From positions 372,001 through 436,000 of the forward strand of contig CALSRM010000001.1 of the NCBI GenBank assembly GCA_943788755.1: 64,000 nucleotides of DNA, in the 5' to 3' direction. The DNA is from an uncultured Flavobacteriales bacterium. GTDB lineage: Bacteria; Bacteroidota; Bacteroidia; Flavobacteriales_D; Parvicellaceae. Below, one piece after another: positions 8,849 to 19,500 of this stretch (within the stretch, counting starts at the first letter, position 1; each line of letters starts with the position of its first letter). The notes under the pieces were generated by a model. The model ran no database searches and had not been told where the DNA came from. It saw only the letters and a program-made list of their open reading frames with translations. The position numbers and the translations under genes were made by a program.

Positions 8849-9318
8849 ATGAATAAATTTAATGCAATTGCTTTTTTACTATCTTTTCTTTTGAGTCAAG
8901 TATCTATTGCTCAAATAAACCAACCAGGGCAGAACAGTGTTTTGAATAGTACAATGAATACTCCTAACGGAGGCTACTCAGAAAGTGTTACTCCTTTAGA
9001 TTCACCTCCGCATAAAGGTGTGGTGAAGGAAGCTGGAAAATATTACATTGAAGTAGTCGTAAATTGGATGTTGAGTAGCAACAATACTGTTTTCTATTTA
9101 ATTAAAGGCCGATGGAAAACCTGTGGACAGAGAGAAAATAACTTGTACGGCAGTGGTTCAACGAACTGATGCAGATGATGAGCCTCAAACTGGTAAAACA
9201 TTATGGTTTGAATGCTTTTTCAACACATTTAAAAAGTGGTGAGGAGTACCATTTAAAAATTACTTTCAAAAAGAAAAAGAAAGAGTATTCAGCTGTTTTT
9301 CAAACATCTGGAAACTAG
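8849..9318 (+). CDS. Small secreted protein of unknown function, two frameshifts
   Basis: Only the first 107 codons form an open frame, ending at 9169, but coding-like sequence continues to the TAG at 9316-9318. Dropping one G near 9107-9110 gives IKADGKPVDREKITCTAVVQ, and dropping one base near 9204-9208 continues into NAFSTHLKSGEEYHLKITFKKKKK and ends at SGN. The rebuilt protein is about 155 residues with a signal peptide (ending SIAQ) and a compact beta-rich domain. No family recognised. It probably acts in the periplasm or outside the cell. It has its own promoter box at 8820. Confidence 0.6.
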
Positions 9319-9358
9319 ATTCAAGAAATAAAATGAAAAAGCTTAAGCGAAAATTTTA

Positions 9359-9766
9359 TTAAAGCTTAAGTTCTCTAGTTAATAGATCCTTCATCTCACC
9401 TTCTATAGGCAGTAATTTTTGCGTTCGTAAATCCATCATAACAAACGTGATATCTGCTTCAATTGATTTCCTTTCCGATCCTTTAATAAAAGCTTCTTGA
9501 TGAATCGTAAGACTTGTTTTTCCAATTTTAACTAATTCAGAATGTATCACTAAAGTGTCTCCAAGTACTGCCGAACCTTTAAAGTTGATATTGATATTAA
9601 CGATAATAAAACCCCAACCTTTTTCTTGAAAATATGCAGGTGGATAATCCTCGTAATGACGCCATCGAGCTTCTTCTAAAAGTTCTAGATACCTGGCGTT
9701 ATTAACATGTTGGTAAGCATCTAAATGATAGCCTCTTATTTTTATTTCCGTTGTACTCTTGCTCAT
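9359..9766 (-). CDS. Acyl-CoA thioesterase, hotdog fold (YbgC/FadM type)
   Basis: 135 residues from ATG 9766. RGYHLDAYQHVNNARYLELLEEAR is the hotdog thioesterase signature with the catalytic D in YHLDAYQHVNN. The enzyme hydrolyses acyl-CoA or acyl-thioesters in the cytosol; substrate length cannot be read from sequence. An upstream in-frame start at 9796 exists, but an exact TACATTTG promoter box falls at 9784-9791, inside that extension, so I prefer 9766. Monocistronic; the stop is 40 bp from the converging secreted gene at 8849-9318. Confidence 0.85.
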   Translation of the reverse strand: MSKSTTEIKIRGYHLDAYQHVNNARYLELLEEARWRHYEDYPPAYFQEKGWGFIIVNININFKGSAVLGDTLVIHSELVKIGKTSLTIHQEAFIKGSERKSIEADITFVMMDLRTQKLLPIEGEMKDLLTRELKL

Positions 9767-9783
9767 CCTTTTCTTTTGGTTGT

Positions 9784-9791
9784 CAAATGTA
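9784..9791 (-). promoter_or_regulatory. TAnnTTTG -7 box of the thioesterase gene
   Basis: TACATTTG read leftward, an exact match, 17 nt before ATG 9766. It decides the choice of start for the thioesterase. Confidence 0.45.
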
Positions 9792-9905
9792 TTCAAAATT
9801 TTAAGTAAAGAGGAAGGAGAAATTAGCTTACCTTTATATTCCTGTGCTTTAAGAGAAAAGAATGAAATTCAGTAATTTTTTTACTTTGATTATTAAATGG
9901 GTTTC

Positions 9906-9939
9906 TTGAACATTAATTTACTAGAATTTTATAGTTTTG
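9906..9939 (+). promoter_or_regulatory. Promoter of the 9995 glycosyltransferase gene
   Basis: TTG at 9906-9908 and TAGTTTTG at 9932-9939 with a 23-nt spacer, fitting the Bacteroidota -33/-7 pattern. The ATG is 55 nt downstream of the -7 box. Confidence 0.5.
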
Positions 9940-9994
9940 AAAAATTCTATAAAACAATTTAAATACATTTAACATTCTAAAGTACTTTCAGCAC

Positions 9995-11473
9995 ATGAAG
10001 AACAAATCTGTTTTTTTTTATTTAATTGTAAGCGCACTTTTTTTGGGAATGATAAGTCCAAACTGGCTTTCCGACGGTATGTTTATGGATGGTGTTTTAT
10101 ATGCTACTATCTCTAGAAATTTAGCGGAAAATTTAGGTAGTTTTTGGGACCTACATTTGACAGATACTCTTTCTCCTCATTTTCATGGACACCCCCCATT
10201 TGCATTTGGACTTCAGAGTTTATTCTTCAGGCTATTAGGAGATAATTTAATTACAGAAAGACTTTATTCATTTCTAACATTTCTAATTACAGCTATTATT
10301 ATTAGAGGAATTTGGAAACAACTAGTTGGCCAACAGCATTCTAATATGTCATGGCTTCCCATTTTATTATGGGTTTCAGTGCCGGTGGTGACATGGGCCG
10401 CTCCTAATAATATGCTTGAAAACACAATGATGGTTTTCACTAGCCTTAGCGTTTATTTTGCAATCAAGAGTGAAATTAATAATAGGTTTTTGCATTTGTT
10501 CTTAGCTGGGTTTTCATTATTTCTTGCTTTTTTAACGAAAGGGTTTGTTGGGTTATTTCCTATTTCTATTTTATTTTGGATCTTGATTTTTAAAAAAACA
10601 AATGTTCTTAAGTTTTTTAGTGGTTTAACTATACTTTTTTCCGCGATATTGATTCCTATTTTTTTTATGTATATTTTTGTTCCTGAAGGGATTGATAGTT
10701 TAAAAGCATATATTAATTTGCAGGTACTGGGGAGTATTGAGAATAGTGTTACTGTAGATAACCGCTGGTTTATTCTGACTAAACTTCTAAATGAGCTATT
10801 ACCAATTGGAATAATTGCAGTTGTCATATTTATTTCAACAAGAAAGATTAAAGTAGAAAGATTACCTGGAAAATGGGTTTTAATATTTTTGGCTTTAGGG
10901 CTCTCTGGGGTGCTACCAGTTATGATTAGTTTAAAACAAAGTGGGTTCTATATTTTAGGCACTTTTCCAATATTTAGTATTGCTTTTGGATTATTATTGG
11001 CGCCACGTCTAAATGTATTATTAATTAGGATTAGTCCAAATAATAAAATTCTTAAATACAGCAGTATTTGTTTATTTTCACTTAGTATTATACTAAACTT
11101 ACTAAACTTTAACAGGATAGGAAGAGATGAAGATAAAATTTCTGATGTCTATGCTATGATTGAAGAAATTCCAAAAAACACTGTCGTTTCTATTCAGCCA
11201 AATTTGAGAAAAGATTGGACATTGCATGCGAGTTTTGGAAGATATGCTAACATAAGTTTAGATAAGAAGACTCCAGCTGTAAATGAATATTTAATAAGTA
11301 ATGTTGATTCAGAAATTATTTTGAATCCGGATTATGAAAAGATTAACATAAAACTATCTCTATATAGATTATACAAAAAGACAGGTGATATCTCCTTGGA
11401 GAAAAAAACAATTGTCTCTGGTTTAGTTCCTGTTGAATCATCGCTTACGGTTGATGGAAGTAGTGAAAAATAA
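9995..11473 (+). CDS. GT-C membrane glycosyltransferase (ArnT/PMT-like)
   Basis: 492 residues with about ten or eleven transmembrane helices over residues 5-385 and a polar C-terminal tail. The first periplasmic loop holds SDGMFMDGVLYATISRNLAE, with an acidic residue where GT-C enzymes place the catalytic Asp, then HGHPPFAFGLQSLFFRLLGD, matching the GHPP-type motif of the ArnT/dolichyl-phosphate-mannose transferase (PMT_2) superfamily. Such enzymes move a sugar from a polyprenyl-phosphate donor to lipid A, glycan or protein at the outer face of the inner membrane. The acceptor is not predictable here. Monocistronic with its own promoter. Confidence 0.8.
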   Translation: MKNKSVFFYLIVSALFLGMISPNWLSDGMFMDGVLYATISRNLAENLGSFWDLHLTDTLSPHFHGHPPFAFGLQSLFFRLLGDNLITERLYSFLTFLITAIIIRGIWKQLVGQQHSNMSWLPILLWVSVPVVTWAAPNNMLENTMMVFTSLSVYFAIKSEINNRFLHLFLAGFSLFLAFLTKGFVGLFPISILFWILIFKKTNVLKFFSGLTILFSAILIPIFFMYIFVPEGIDSLKAYINLQVLGSIENSVTVDNRWFILTKLLNELLPIGIIAVVIFISTRKIKVERLPGKWVLIFLALGLSGVLPVMISLKQSGFYILGTFPIFSIAFGLLLAPRLNVLLIRISPNNKILKYSSICLFSLSIILNLLNFNRIGRDEDKISDVYAMIEEIPKNTVVSIQPNLRKDWTLHASFGRYANISLDKKTPAVNEYLISNVDSEIILNPDYEKINIKLSLYRLYKKTGDISLEKKTIVSGLVPVESSLTVDGSSEK

Positions 11474-11580
11474 AATCTTTGGCTGGTGCTTCGACCGGTA
11501 TCAATTGTTTTTCATCAAACTAATGGTTTTATGAAAGGGATAAATTTTTTTCACTCAATCAATGATATTTCTCTACAATA

Positions 11581-12765
11581 TTATTCTTGAAACACAATTG
11601 TAAATTTTGCTCCATTATCATTTTCGTACTTGATTTCCCCCTCAATTTGATCTGTTAACGCTTGAATAATTTCTGTGCCCAAAGAAACAGGTTGTTCGAG
11701 ACTGAAATTTTCTGGAAGCCCAATTCCATTATCTTGAAAGATTATCTCAATGGTTTGATTATTTTTTGTTAGCTGTACTTTTAATTGAGGATTTTCAATT
11801 CCTTTGAAAGCATGTTTTACTGAGTTCACAATCATTTCAGATATAATTAAACCAAGAGGAATTGCAATGTCCAATTTAAAAGCCACCTCATTTGAGGTAA
11901 CTTCACATTTTAGATTGGGATTTACCTTTTGCTGAGAACGCATAATCTCCATTAAGTAGGATTTAAAATCTACCCTATCAATTTTATCTCCTTGATAAAG
12001 TTTTTCATGAATCAAAGCAATAGCTTCTATTCTTCTTCTACTTTCATCTAGTACTTGAGAAACATCTTTGTTTTCTATAGCATTGCTTTGGAGTGAGAGT
12101 AAAGAAGTAATTATTTGTAGATTATTTTTTACTCGATGGTGAATTTCTTTTAAGAGTATTTGTTGATATTGATGTTGTGAAAAAATTTCTTTGTTTTGTT
12201 TTTCTAAGGCGTGATTTGCCACCACTAAAGCTTCATCTTTTTTATTTATAGTTGTGCTATAATATATCATCACTACAATTATAATTAATCCAGTACTCGT
12301 GATATTGATGAAATTGATGATAACTGCAATGTTTGAATCTATAGTATATAATGAATCCTCACCTTGGAAAAGGTACCAAAGCAAAACGAATAAGGTAATT
12401 ATAGAGCCGTTAAAAACGATGGTTGTCCAAATTTTCCAATTAGTTTTCAGTAAAAAGACTGTGGGTAATAAAAATAAAAAATAGAAACATCCGCTATCCC
12501 ATCCAATTAAGTATGTATGAATGGAAACCTCAATAGCCACTACATAGCCCCCTAGTAAAAAGGAGTTTTTAGCATTTATTTTGTTTTCTTTTAGAAGCCA
12601 AAAACAAATTAGAAATACAAAAAGCCCAGCAATTGAGGGAATAATAGCTATAAATTCTCCGATATAAATAAAAATACCAGATATATATAAATTTGTAATC
12701 ATTCCCGTCAAAAGGGCGGGGATCATCGCTGATTTATATCTGTCATGAGTTAGGGGCTCTGTCAT
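11581..12765 (-). CDS. Membrane sensor histidine kinase (HisKA_2 type)
   Basis: 394 residues. The first 170 hold six hydrophobic helices (residues about 13-168) with almost no extracytoplasmic domain. A short linker helix (180-205) leads to LLKEIHHRVKNNLQIITSLLSLQ at about 203-226, the HisKA_2 phosphoacceptor box with the His at 209, and then a HATPase domain with NSVKHAFKG (N box), DNGIGLP (G1) and GAKFTI. It should autophosphorylate and pass phosphate to a response regulator, but none is encoded nearby, so it is an orphan kinase. The input is unknown; the membrane domain itself may sense it. Confidence 0.88.
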   Translation of the reverse strand: MTEPLTHDRYKSAMIPALLTGMITNLYISGIFIYIGEFIAIIPSIAGLFVFLICFWLLKENKINAKNSFLLGGYVVAIEVSIHTYLIGWDSGCFYFLFLLPTVFLLKTNWKIWTTIVFNGSIITLFVLLWYLFQGEDSLYTIDSNIAVIINFINITSTGLIIIVVMIYYSTTINKKDEALVVANHALEKQNKEIFSQHQYQQILLKEIHHRVKNNLQIITSLLSLQSNAIENKDVSQVLDESRRRIEAIALIHEKLYQGDKIDRVDFKSYLMEIMRSQQKVNPNLKCEVTSNEVAFKLDIAIPLGLIISEMIVNSVKHAFKGIENPQLKVQLTKNNQTIEIIFQDNGIGLPENFSLEQPVSLGTEIIQALTDQIEGEIKYENDNGAKFTIVFQE

Positions 12766-12887
12766 TTATAATACTAAGTTACAATAAATTTATTGTGTTT
12801 TGTTGTTTATCGTTATTATTGAAATCAATAATGCGCCTTAGCAATTAAAACAGTAATTTTATTGTTTCATGTTTAAAGTAAATATTT

Positions 12888-13469
12888 ATGCTAGGATTAA
12901 AATTAGAAACAAATCCGCGATGGGTTAATATCGTAGAATCTAACATTGAAGAAATCTTGACGGACCACGCTTGGTGTGAGCAAAAAGCTGCTACCAATGC
13001 AATCACCATAATTTCTTTAAATTCCGATAAAGAAGACCTCGTTACAGGTTTGTTAGCTTTAGCGCAAGAAGAACTTTCTCATTTTAAAATGGTACACGAA
13101 ATCATTAAAGAAAGAGGATTGAAATTGGGTCGTGAACGGAAAGACAGCTATGTCAATGAGTTATTTAAATTCAAAATGAAAGGAGGAAATCGTCAGCAAA
13201 GTTTAATTGATCGGCTTTTGATTTCCGCTATGATTGAGGCAAGAAGTTGCGAACGGTTTAAAACACTTTCTGAAAATATAAAAGATGAAAAACTCGCTAA
13301 ATTTTACCATGATTTAATGGTTAGTGAAGCGGGTCATTACACACTTTTTTTAGGTTTTGCGCGCAAGTATGGAGAGGGTATAGATGTGGACAAACAGTGG
13401 AAATCCTTAATAGAATTTGAAGGGGGAATCATCAAAAAGTATGGAATAAAAGAAACCATACATGGGTAA
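12888..13469 (+). CDS. miaE: tRNA-(ms2io6A)-hydroxylase MiaE
   Basis: 193 residues, the normal length for MiaE, a ferritin-like diiron monooxygenase that hydroxylates the isopentenyl group of ms2i6A37 in tRNAs. Four helices carry the iron ligands: E in AWCEQKAATN, E and H in AQEELSHFKMVHE, E in AMIEARSCERF, and E and H in VSEAGHYTLF. The N-terminus MLGLKLETNPRWVNIVE is typical. Start ATG 12888. No partner genes (miaA, miaB) are in this window; the gene stands alone between a divergent histidine kinase and a convergent macroglobulin gene. Confidence 0.93.
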   Translation: MLGLKLETNPRWVNIVESNIEEILTDHAWCEQKAATNAITIISLNSDKEDLVTGLLALAQEELSHFKMVHEIIKERGLKLGRERKDSYVNELFKFKMKGGNRQQSLIDRLLISAMIEARSCERFKTLSENIKDEKLAKFYHDLMVSEAGHYTLFLGFARKYGEGIDVDKQWKSLIEFEGGIIKKYGIKETIHG

Positions 13470-13596
13470 AATAAAAGGCTACCTCTTTCCGATAGCATTC
13501 GGAATACAAGACAACCTTTTTACCTAAAACACTCGTTTTAAATTACTCTCCAATTATTACTCCGTTATCTTTGGCATTGTGAGATAGGGAAGAGGG

Positions 13597-16500
13597 TTAT
13601 TTCTCAATTTTAACTCTAATTCCTTCGCTGTGTGATGTAAATTCAGGAGCATACATACATTGAATAGTCGTAATTCCATTTGAGAAGTCTCCATAGTGTG
13701 ATACTCTTAAGTCGTATTCGAATACATATGTTCCTTTTCGCACCATATCCATAAAGAAATTGGTAGAAGCGTCTTTAGTGCTTTCGTAATAACCTAATCC
13801 ATCTTGGTATCTATATCTAGAAATTACATTAACAGGTTCAAAACTTGAAGCACGCATGTCTTTCATATGTAAATATTCCAAATCTCTATCTGTACGTAAT
13901 TCAACACGAACACGAACTTTATCTCCAGGTTTTAACTTCGTGCTCTCCGTTATTGGGGTCATTACTGGCCCCGAATCTGTGTTCTTGACCAAGAATAGTT
14001 TCTTGTCCAATTTTAAAGGTGTTTCATGCGGAGTAATTTTATCCAAATCTTCAAAATACTGCCAGTACATGGCCCCCCAACTTACTCCTTTTGTTTTTCT
14101 AGTGACGGAGACATTCCCCATTTCAGGTTTAATGTCGCCACCGCTCCATGAGGTCTTAAAGTAGCCTGTTCCAGCTTCAACTTTTGCACCCAAAGCTATT
14201 GGATCAATTAATTTTCCGGCAACTTTTATTTCAACCATTTCATCATTGGTAAGTAATTCTGTTCCCTTCAATAAGAGAGCATAACAGGCTTCAGCAGTTG
14301 CTTTTGTTGTTTTCCAATCTGTTGTTTGTTTCTGTTTAAGTAACCAAACTTTCATGTCCTCAACAGCGTTTTCATCATTATTTACCTCATCAAAAGCTTC
14401 AATTAATAATGCTTGTGTTTCTATTGGAGCTTGATACCAATAGTAACCACCAATGTTATCTTTCCAATACATCCCTAATTCTTCGTGTAAGATTGACCGT
14501 TCTTTGATAGAAGCCAGTATTTGTTGTGGTAATTTTTCAATGCCAAATCGGTGTGCCTCTAAAGCAATCATTCCTTCGGTATAAATACTAAATTTCATCC
14601 AGTATTTTTTTGCTTGCTCTTGGTAATAAGCAACAGCTTCTTTTAATTTACTATTTATTGGGAGGTCTTTAAAATAACTTCTTGCATACAAATATTGAAT
14701 TTGTAATTGTCCAATATGTTGCTCATTCATGAAGTTAGGAGAGTGTTTCTTAGTCCATTCATAATCCTCAACAAGCCTAGCGTCTAAATACCCAACACCC
14801 TTTTTAACCATTTTCCATACCTCTGCATTTTCTCGAACATTTTTAACTCCTAGATTGTCCAAATGCCCCATTCCTGTAATAATGTGTTGAGTAATGTAAC
14901 GACTCTCTGGCATTCCTGGAAACCATGGCCATCCGCCATTCGATACTTGGGCTTTCTGTAATTTGCGCATGGCTTTTGTAAGCTCATTGTCCATTTTGTT
15001 TAGGTCGAACAATAATGCAACTCTTTTCTTGCGTTCCCCTTCATCTTGAGCGTTTAATACCCAAGGGGTTTCTTGCAGTAGCAATGACTTTAACTCTTGA
15101 TTTTTTTCGAGATTGGACATAAATGCTTCAGGGCTTTGTTGTTTCCAATTGTCAAATACCGCTTTTATTTTTGGGCTTGAATTAACAATACTACTTGCCA
15201 ATGAATTAGAATAGTAACGTGTAAATGTTTGTTCTGCACACTCATAAGGATACTCCATCATATAGGGCATTGCTTGTATGGCATACCATGCTGGATTAGA
15301 AGTGTACTCTAATGTTAGTTTATGGTGTTTTAAAGTTGAGGAGCTGGAGTTAATCAATTTAGTGAACTTAAAATCTTTTGTTCCAATCCCTTTACTTGGC
15401 AATGGCATTGATTCCGTAACCAGCATTCTGTTTGTTAAAATAGGAAGTGCCATTTCTTCTCCATCCGTGAAGTTTTCTGCTTTGGCAACAACTCTGTAAG
15501 TAACTGCTCCAACTCCTTCTGGGATAACAATATCCCATGCTAATCTAGCACTTTGTCCTTTTTTGGTAGTAAAGGGTATAATCGCTTTGTCGTTTTTAAA
15601 TAATGCATCAATCGGCTTCATTGTTATTGCATTAAATAATAGTAATTGCGCATTCCCTGATAAATCTTTTTCGGCAAGGTTAGACACTTTAGCTGTAAAA
15701 GTCATTTTATCTCCTTGTCGCATAAATCGAGGGGAATTTGGCATTACCATCAGTTTTTTCTGAGTAAACACCTCTTCTGTAAGGTATCCCACTTTTAAGT
15801 CTTTGGTATGGGCCATTGCCATAAACTTCCACTTAGTCAATGCTTCGGGAGTAGTGAATTTTATAATTATTTCTCCCGCTTCATTTGTTTCTAGCTGTGG
15901 TAAAAAGAATGCTGTTTCATTCAGGTTGGTTCTGGCTTTTATGTTTCCTAAACCATTTTGGTTTCTAGTGCTTGTTTCCCGTTTATAAGTTTTTACATCT
16001 TCATCTTTGCTTAATTTTTCATGGTTTTTATCCACTACAGTTGGCAAATGATTGGCGTTCATGCTAATACCATTCATGATAGCGCCGCCTGCTTCATCTT
16101 CCATTTCCTCAACCGCAACTTCGGCGTCAGCATAGTCTATTACCATGTCGTCTTCTCTTGCAGTCGCACCTGATAAGTTTTTATACCTATAACCATAATA
16201 GTTTACGGAATAACCAAACCAATTTAGTTTGTCATAATTTCTAAAATATATTTGAGAATGTTCATTCCAATGATGGTTCCATAATTGAGATTTTTTTGCA
16301 GAGAAACTGTTATTTGTCCAGTGTTTGTTAGAGTAATAAGAATTGTAGATGTTCATATAGAAAGCATTGGAAGCAAAAGCGTCTAAAGAGGCATCATACA
16401 TGGTAGCTAGCATTTCAGCAGCAACTTTTTCTCCTTTAGGTCCTTTTATTTTCAACTTCCATTCTTCTTTTTGTCCTGGAAGTAATTTGTTCCTAAAAGT

Positions 16501-19500
16501 TTCAAATTCAATATCCAAAGTTTTATTTAAATATGGAACCGTTATCGTTTCACTTCTGGTAAATACTCTCCCATGTTTCACTAAACTAAAGTGAATGGTA
16601 AAGTTCCCTCTGTGTTTTTCAAGTACAGGAATTGTTATCTTCTTTTGTTCTTGGGATAAATTAAACCATTCTTTCTGTATGATTTTACCTTTGTGTTCTA
16701 TTTCATACAATACCTGTAGGTTTTCATCGCCTGTCGCTATTAAAAAAACCGCATTTTCGCCAGGTTCAACATAGTTTTTTACTGCAGTAAACCACCATAT
16801 TTCGTTAGTTGGGTTTTTAGTAGAATTGTTGTCGTAAAGAGTAAAGTATTGGATGTCTTTAACTTCTTCTCCAAAAGCATCAATACCAGATGCTTCTAAA
16901 ACATACCTGCCAGATGTCCAGCTTTTCATTCCGTTAAATGTTGCAGAGTCACTTGTTTCAGTGTTAAACGGAATGTTTAATACTTCTTTTCCTTTTTTGA
17001 ATGTGGTTACATCGTTTTCCTTCCCATATAAATCGTTAGGGAATAATTGGTAATATTCCTTCTTTGTGAATTCTTGATTGTCAGGACGACCCCAAAGTGA
17101 TGTTCTGAAAATCTTAGATGGTTCTTCTAATTTGTGAACGATAATTTTCCCACTTGCTTTAATTTTCTCTCCATTTAGGTTGGTAGTGTTTACTTTAAAT
17201 TTGTTTTGTGATTTTCTATCAAATTGATTTGTAATTCCAATCGATAGGTTCATTGCATTATAACCAATTATTACCCATTGAGAGTTACTGTGCGTCTCTC
17301 CATTAATGTCCGTTACATCTGCGTGGATTGTATAGCTGTATGTTGGGTAATATTTCTTTTCAATGGATTTATCTTCATCTGCATTAAAAGAAATAATAAA
17401 CTCTCCATTTTCATCAGTTTTAGTAATTCCATTAGTTATTTCGATTTCCTGAGAGCTAGGGGAGTATCCCCATCTGTGGCGAGTCCAGTATGGGAATGTA
17501 GCAGAACGGGTAACTCTATATTGTACTTCAGCACCATCAATGTTGGAGCCTGCGTAAGCTTTGGCAGTTCCTATTAAATTAATCTCTTGCCCAATTTTGT
17601 AAACTCCTTCAATCGGTTCAAAGTTAACTTCGAATTTTGGCCTCTTGTATTCTTCAACTCTAAAATATTTACTTCCGTGTGCATCTCTAATGTGCATCTG
17701 TCCATTCAACATTCCTACAGGCGCTGTAAACGAACCACTAAAGGTTCCATATTCATTTGTAGTTAATTTTAAATCTTCTATTTTTTGGTAATTAACATCC
17801 ATAAATTCTACGGTAGAAGATTCCTCTTTTACAAGTGTATGTTTATCGTCGTCATGGTGAATTTTTATTCCTTTAAAGTAAACAGTTTGTCCGGGTCTAT
17901 AAATTGCTCGATCAGTAAATAAATGCGTAGTAGTATGAGCTCTTGGACTTCTGTCGTATGATTTGTATTGATACAATTGACTAGTTGTATTGTATCTGTC
18001 ATCTTTATGCGTTACATCCAAGTATAAATACCTGTGTTTTTCAGCGCTTTCAATCTTTAAACGTCCGTTTTCGTTTGCAGTATAGCTTTCTTCTTTATTA
18101 ATGTCATATTTACGAGTAGAACGGTTATATTTTCGAGTATATAGTTGTACTTTGGCTCCTTTCATAGATGCACCTGTTTTTCTATCCAAAACAGTAACAT
18201 CAAGAGTTTCGTCTTCATTTTTTCGGTAGATATAGCTTAAGTTACTACTCCAAAAAGATGCGTAGGCAATTGCATTGTTCTTAATTGTAAAGTTTTTGTT
18301 TGGCGAGGCAAGAATAACATATTGTCCGTTTGGAAGTCCTTCAAGTTTTAATTCGGTTGAATGTAATTGAAAATCTCCGAAATTTTTTATTTGTTTACTC
18401 CATGATCTTACTGTTTCTTTTTGAAGAAAGGAGTTAATTAATTCCTTGCCGTACTTGTTCTCTGTTAAAAAGTAATTCCAATCAACTTTGATAATTCTAA
18501 AATATAGTGAGTCAATATTTTTGGTAGATAAAGAAAATTTTCCAGTGGTGTTTGGCTGGTAAACTGGCTCCATAGAAAAAGAAATCCTTTTGTTTTGAAT
18601 TTTCTTCAGTAGGCTTTTGCATAGCCTTGATCCATAGGAATTAGGGTTTTTAATGATAACAGCAGAACATCTTTCATATGCTTTCTTTTTCTCCCATTGA
18701 TTTTCTTTTGTTTTAGCGTTGTATTTATTTCCTTTTTCATTCAGGTAGTCCGCTATAAAAAATTGAATTTCATCATTGGATTCTGATTCGCTATACTTTT
18801 CTGAAAGTTTGTTTAATGCTGAAAAGTATAACTCTTCTTTATTTGTTTCGATAGAGTTGGCTCTAGCAAATTTCAAACGCCTTAATTCCAAATCAATTAA
18901 TGCAGTTGGTTTTTCATCAGTTAAATGAAATTTGGTTAACTCTTGTAAGATTCTAACTTCGTATAATTCGTTGGATAGCGAGTCATTTGAATCCGTTGAA
19001 AACATTGAAAACACTTCGGCTGAACCAAAATATTTCTTTCCATCTAATTTAAATTGATCGGCAGGTCGAGTTAAGTTTCTTTCTGGATTTTGAAAAAAGT
19101 CTAAAGCCCTATGTGCTAAAAAATCATAAAGACTGGGCCGTTGTTCATTATCATCAATATATGTGGTAAGCATTTGATCAAAGTCTTTGATATCAGCATG
19201 TTGTAAACTATCTTTATTCGAAATAGCTAAAGCATGATGTTTGTAGACTTTATCTATTAAAGTGGTTAAGTCCCAAGTGCGCACATCTTCGCTGTCGAAA
19301 TTGATAGTTTGCGTTCTATTGATAAATTTCCAACGATTAATTTGATAATATCCCCAATAGGTTTCTGCAGTAACTGAGTGAATGATTTGTTTTAAAGGGA
19401 ATGTCGATTCTTCAGAAACCTTATTCAACTCATTCAGCGCTACTATATAGTCATCTTCCGTCATATAAGAGTTGTATTTCATTTTATGTATAACTGCCTT

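Noticed and set aside
13476-13521. Possible terminator between miaE and the macroglobulin gene (AAAAGG ... CCTTTT with an inner TTCCGA/TCGGAA stem)
   Set aside because: The outer arms are only 6 bp and the loops are unpaired; too weak to list. The inner core resembles the rpoD terminator core but is short enough to be chance.
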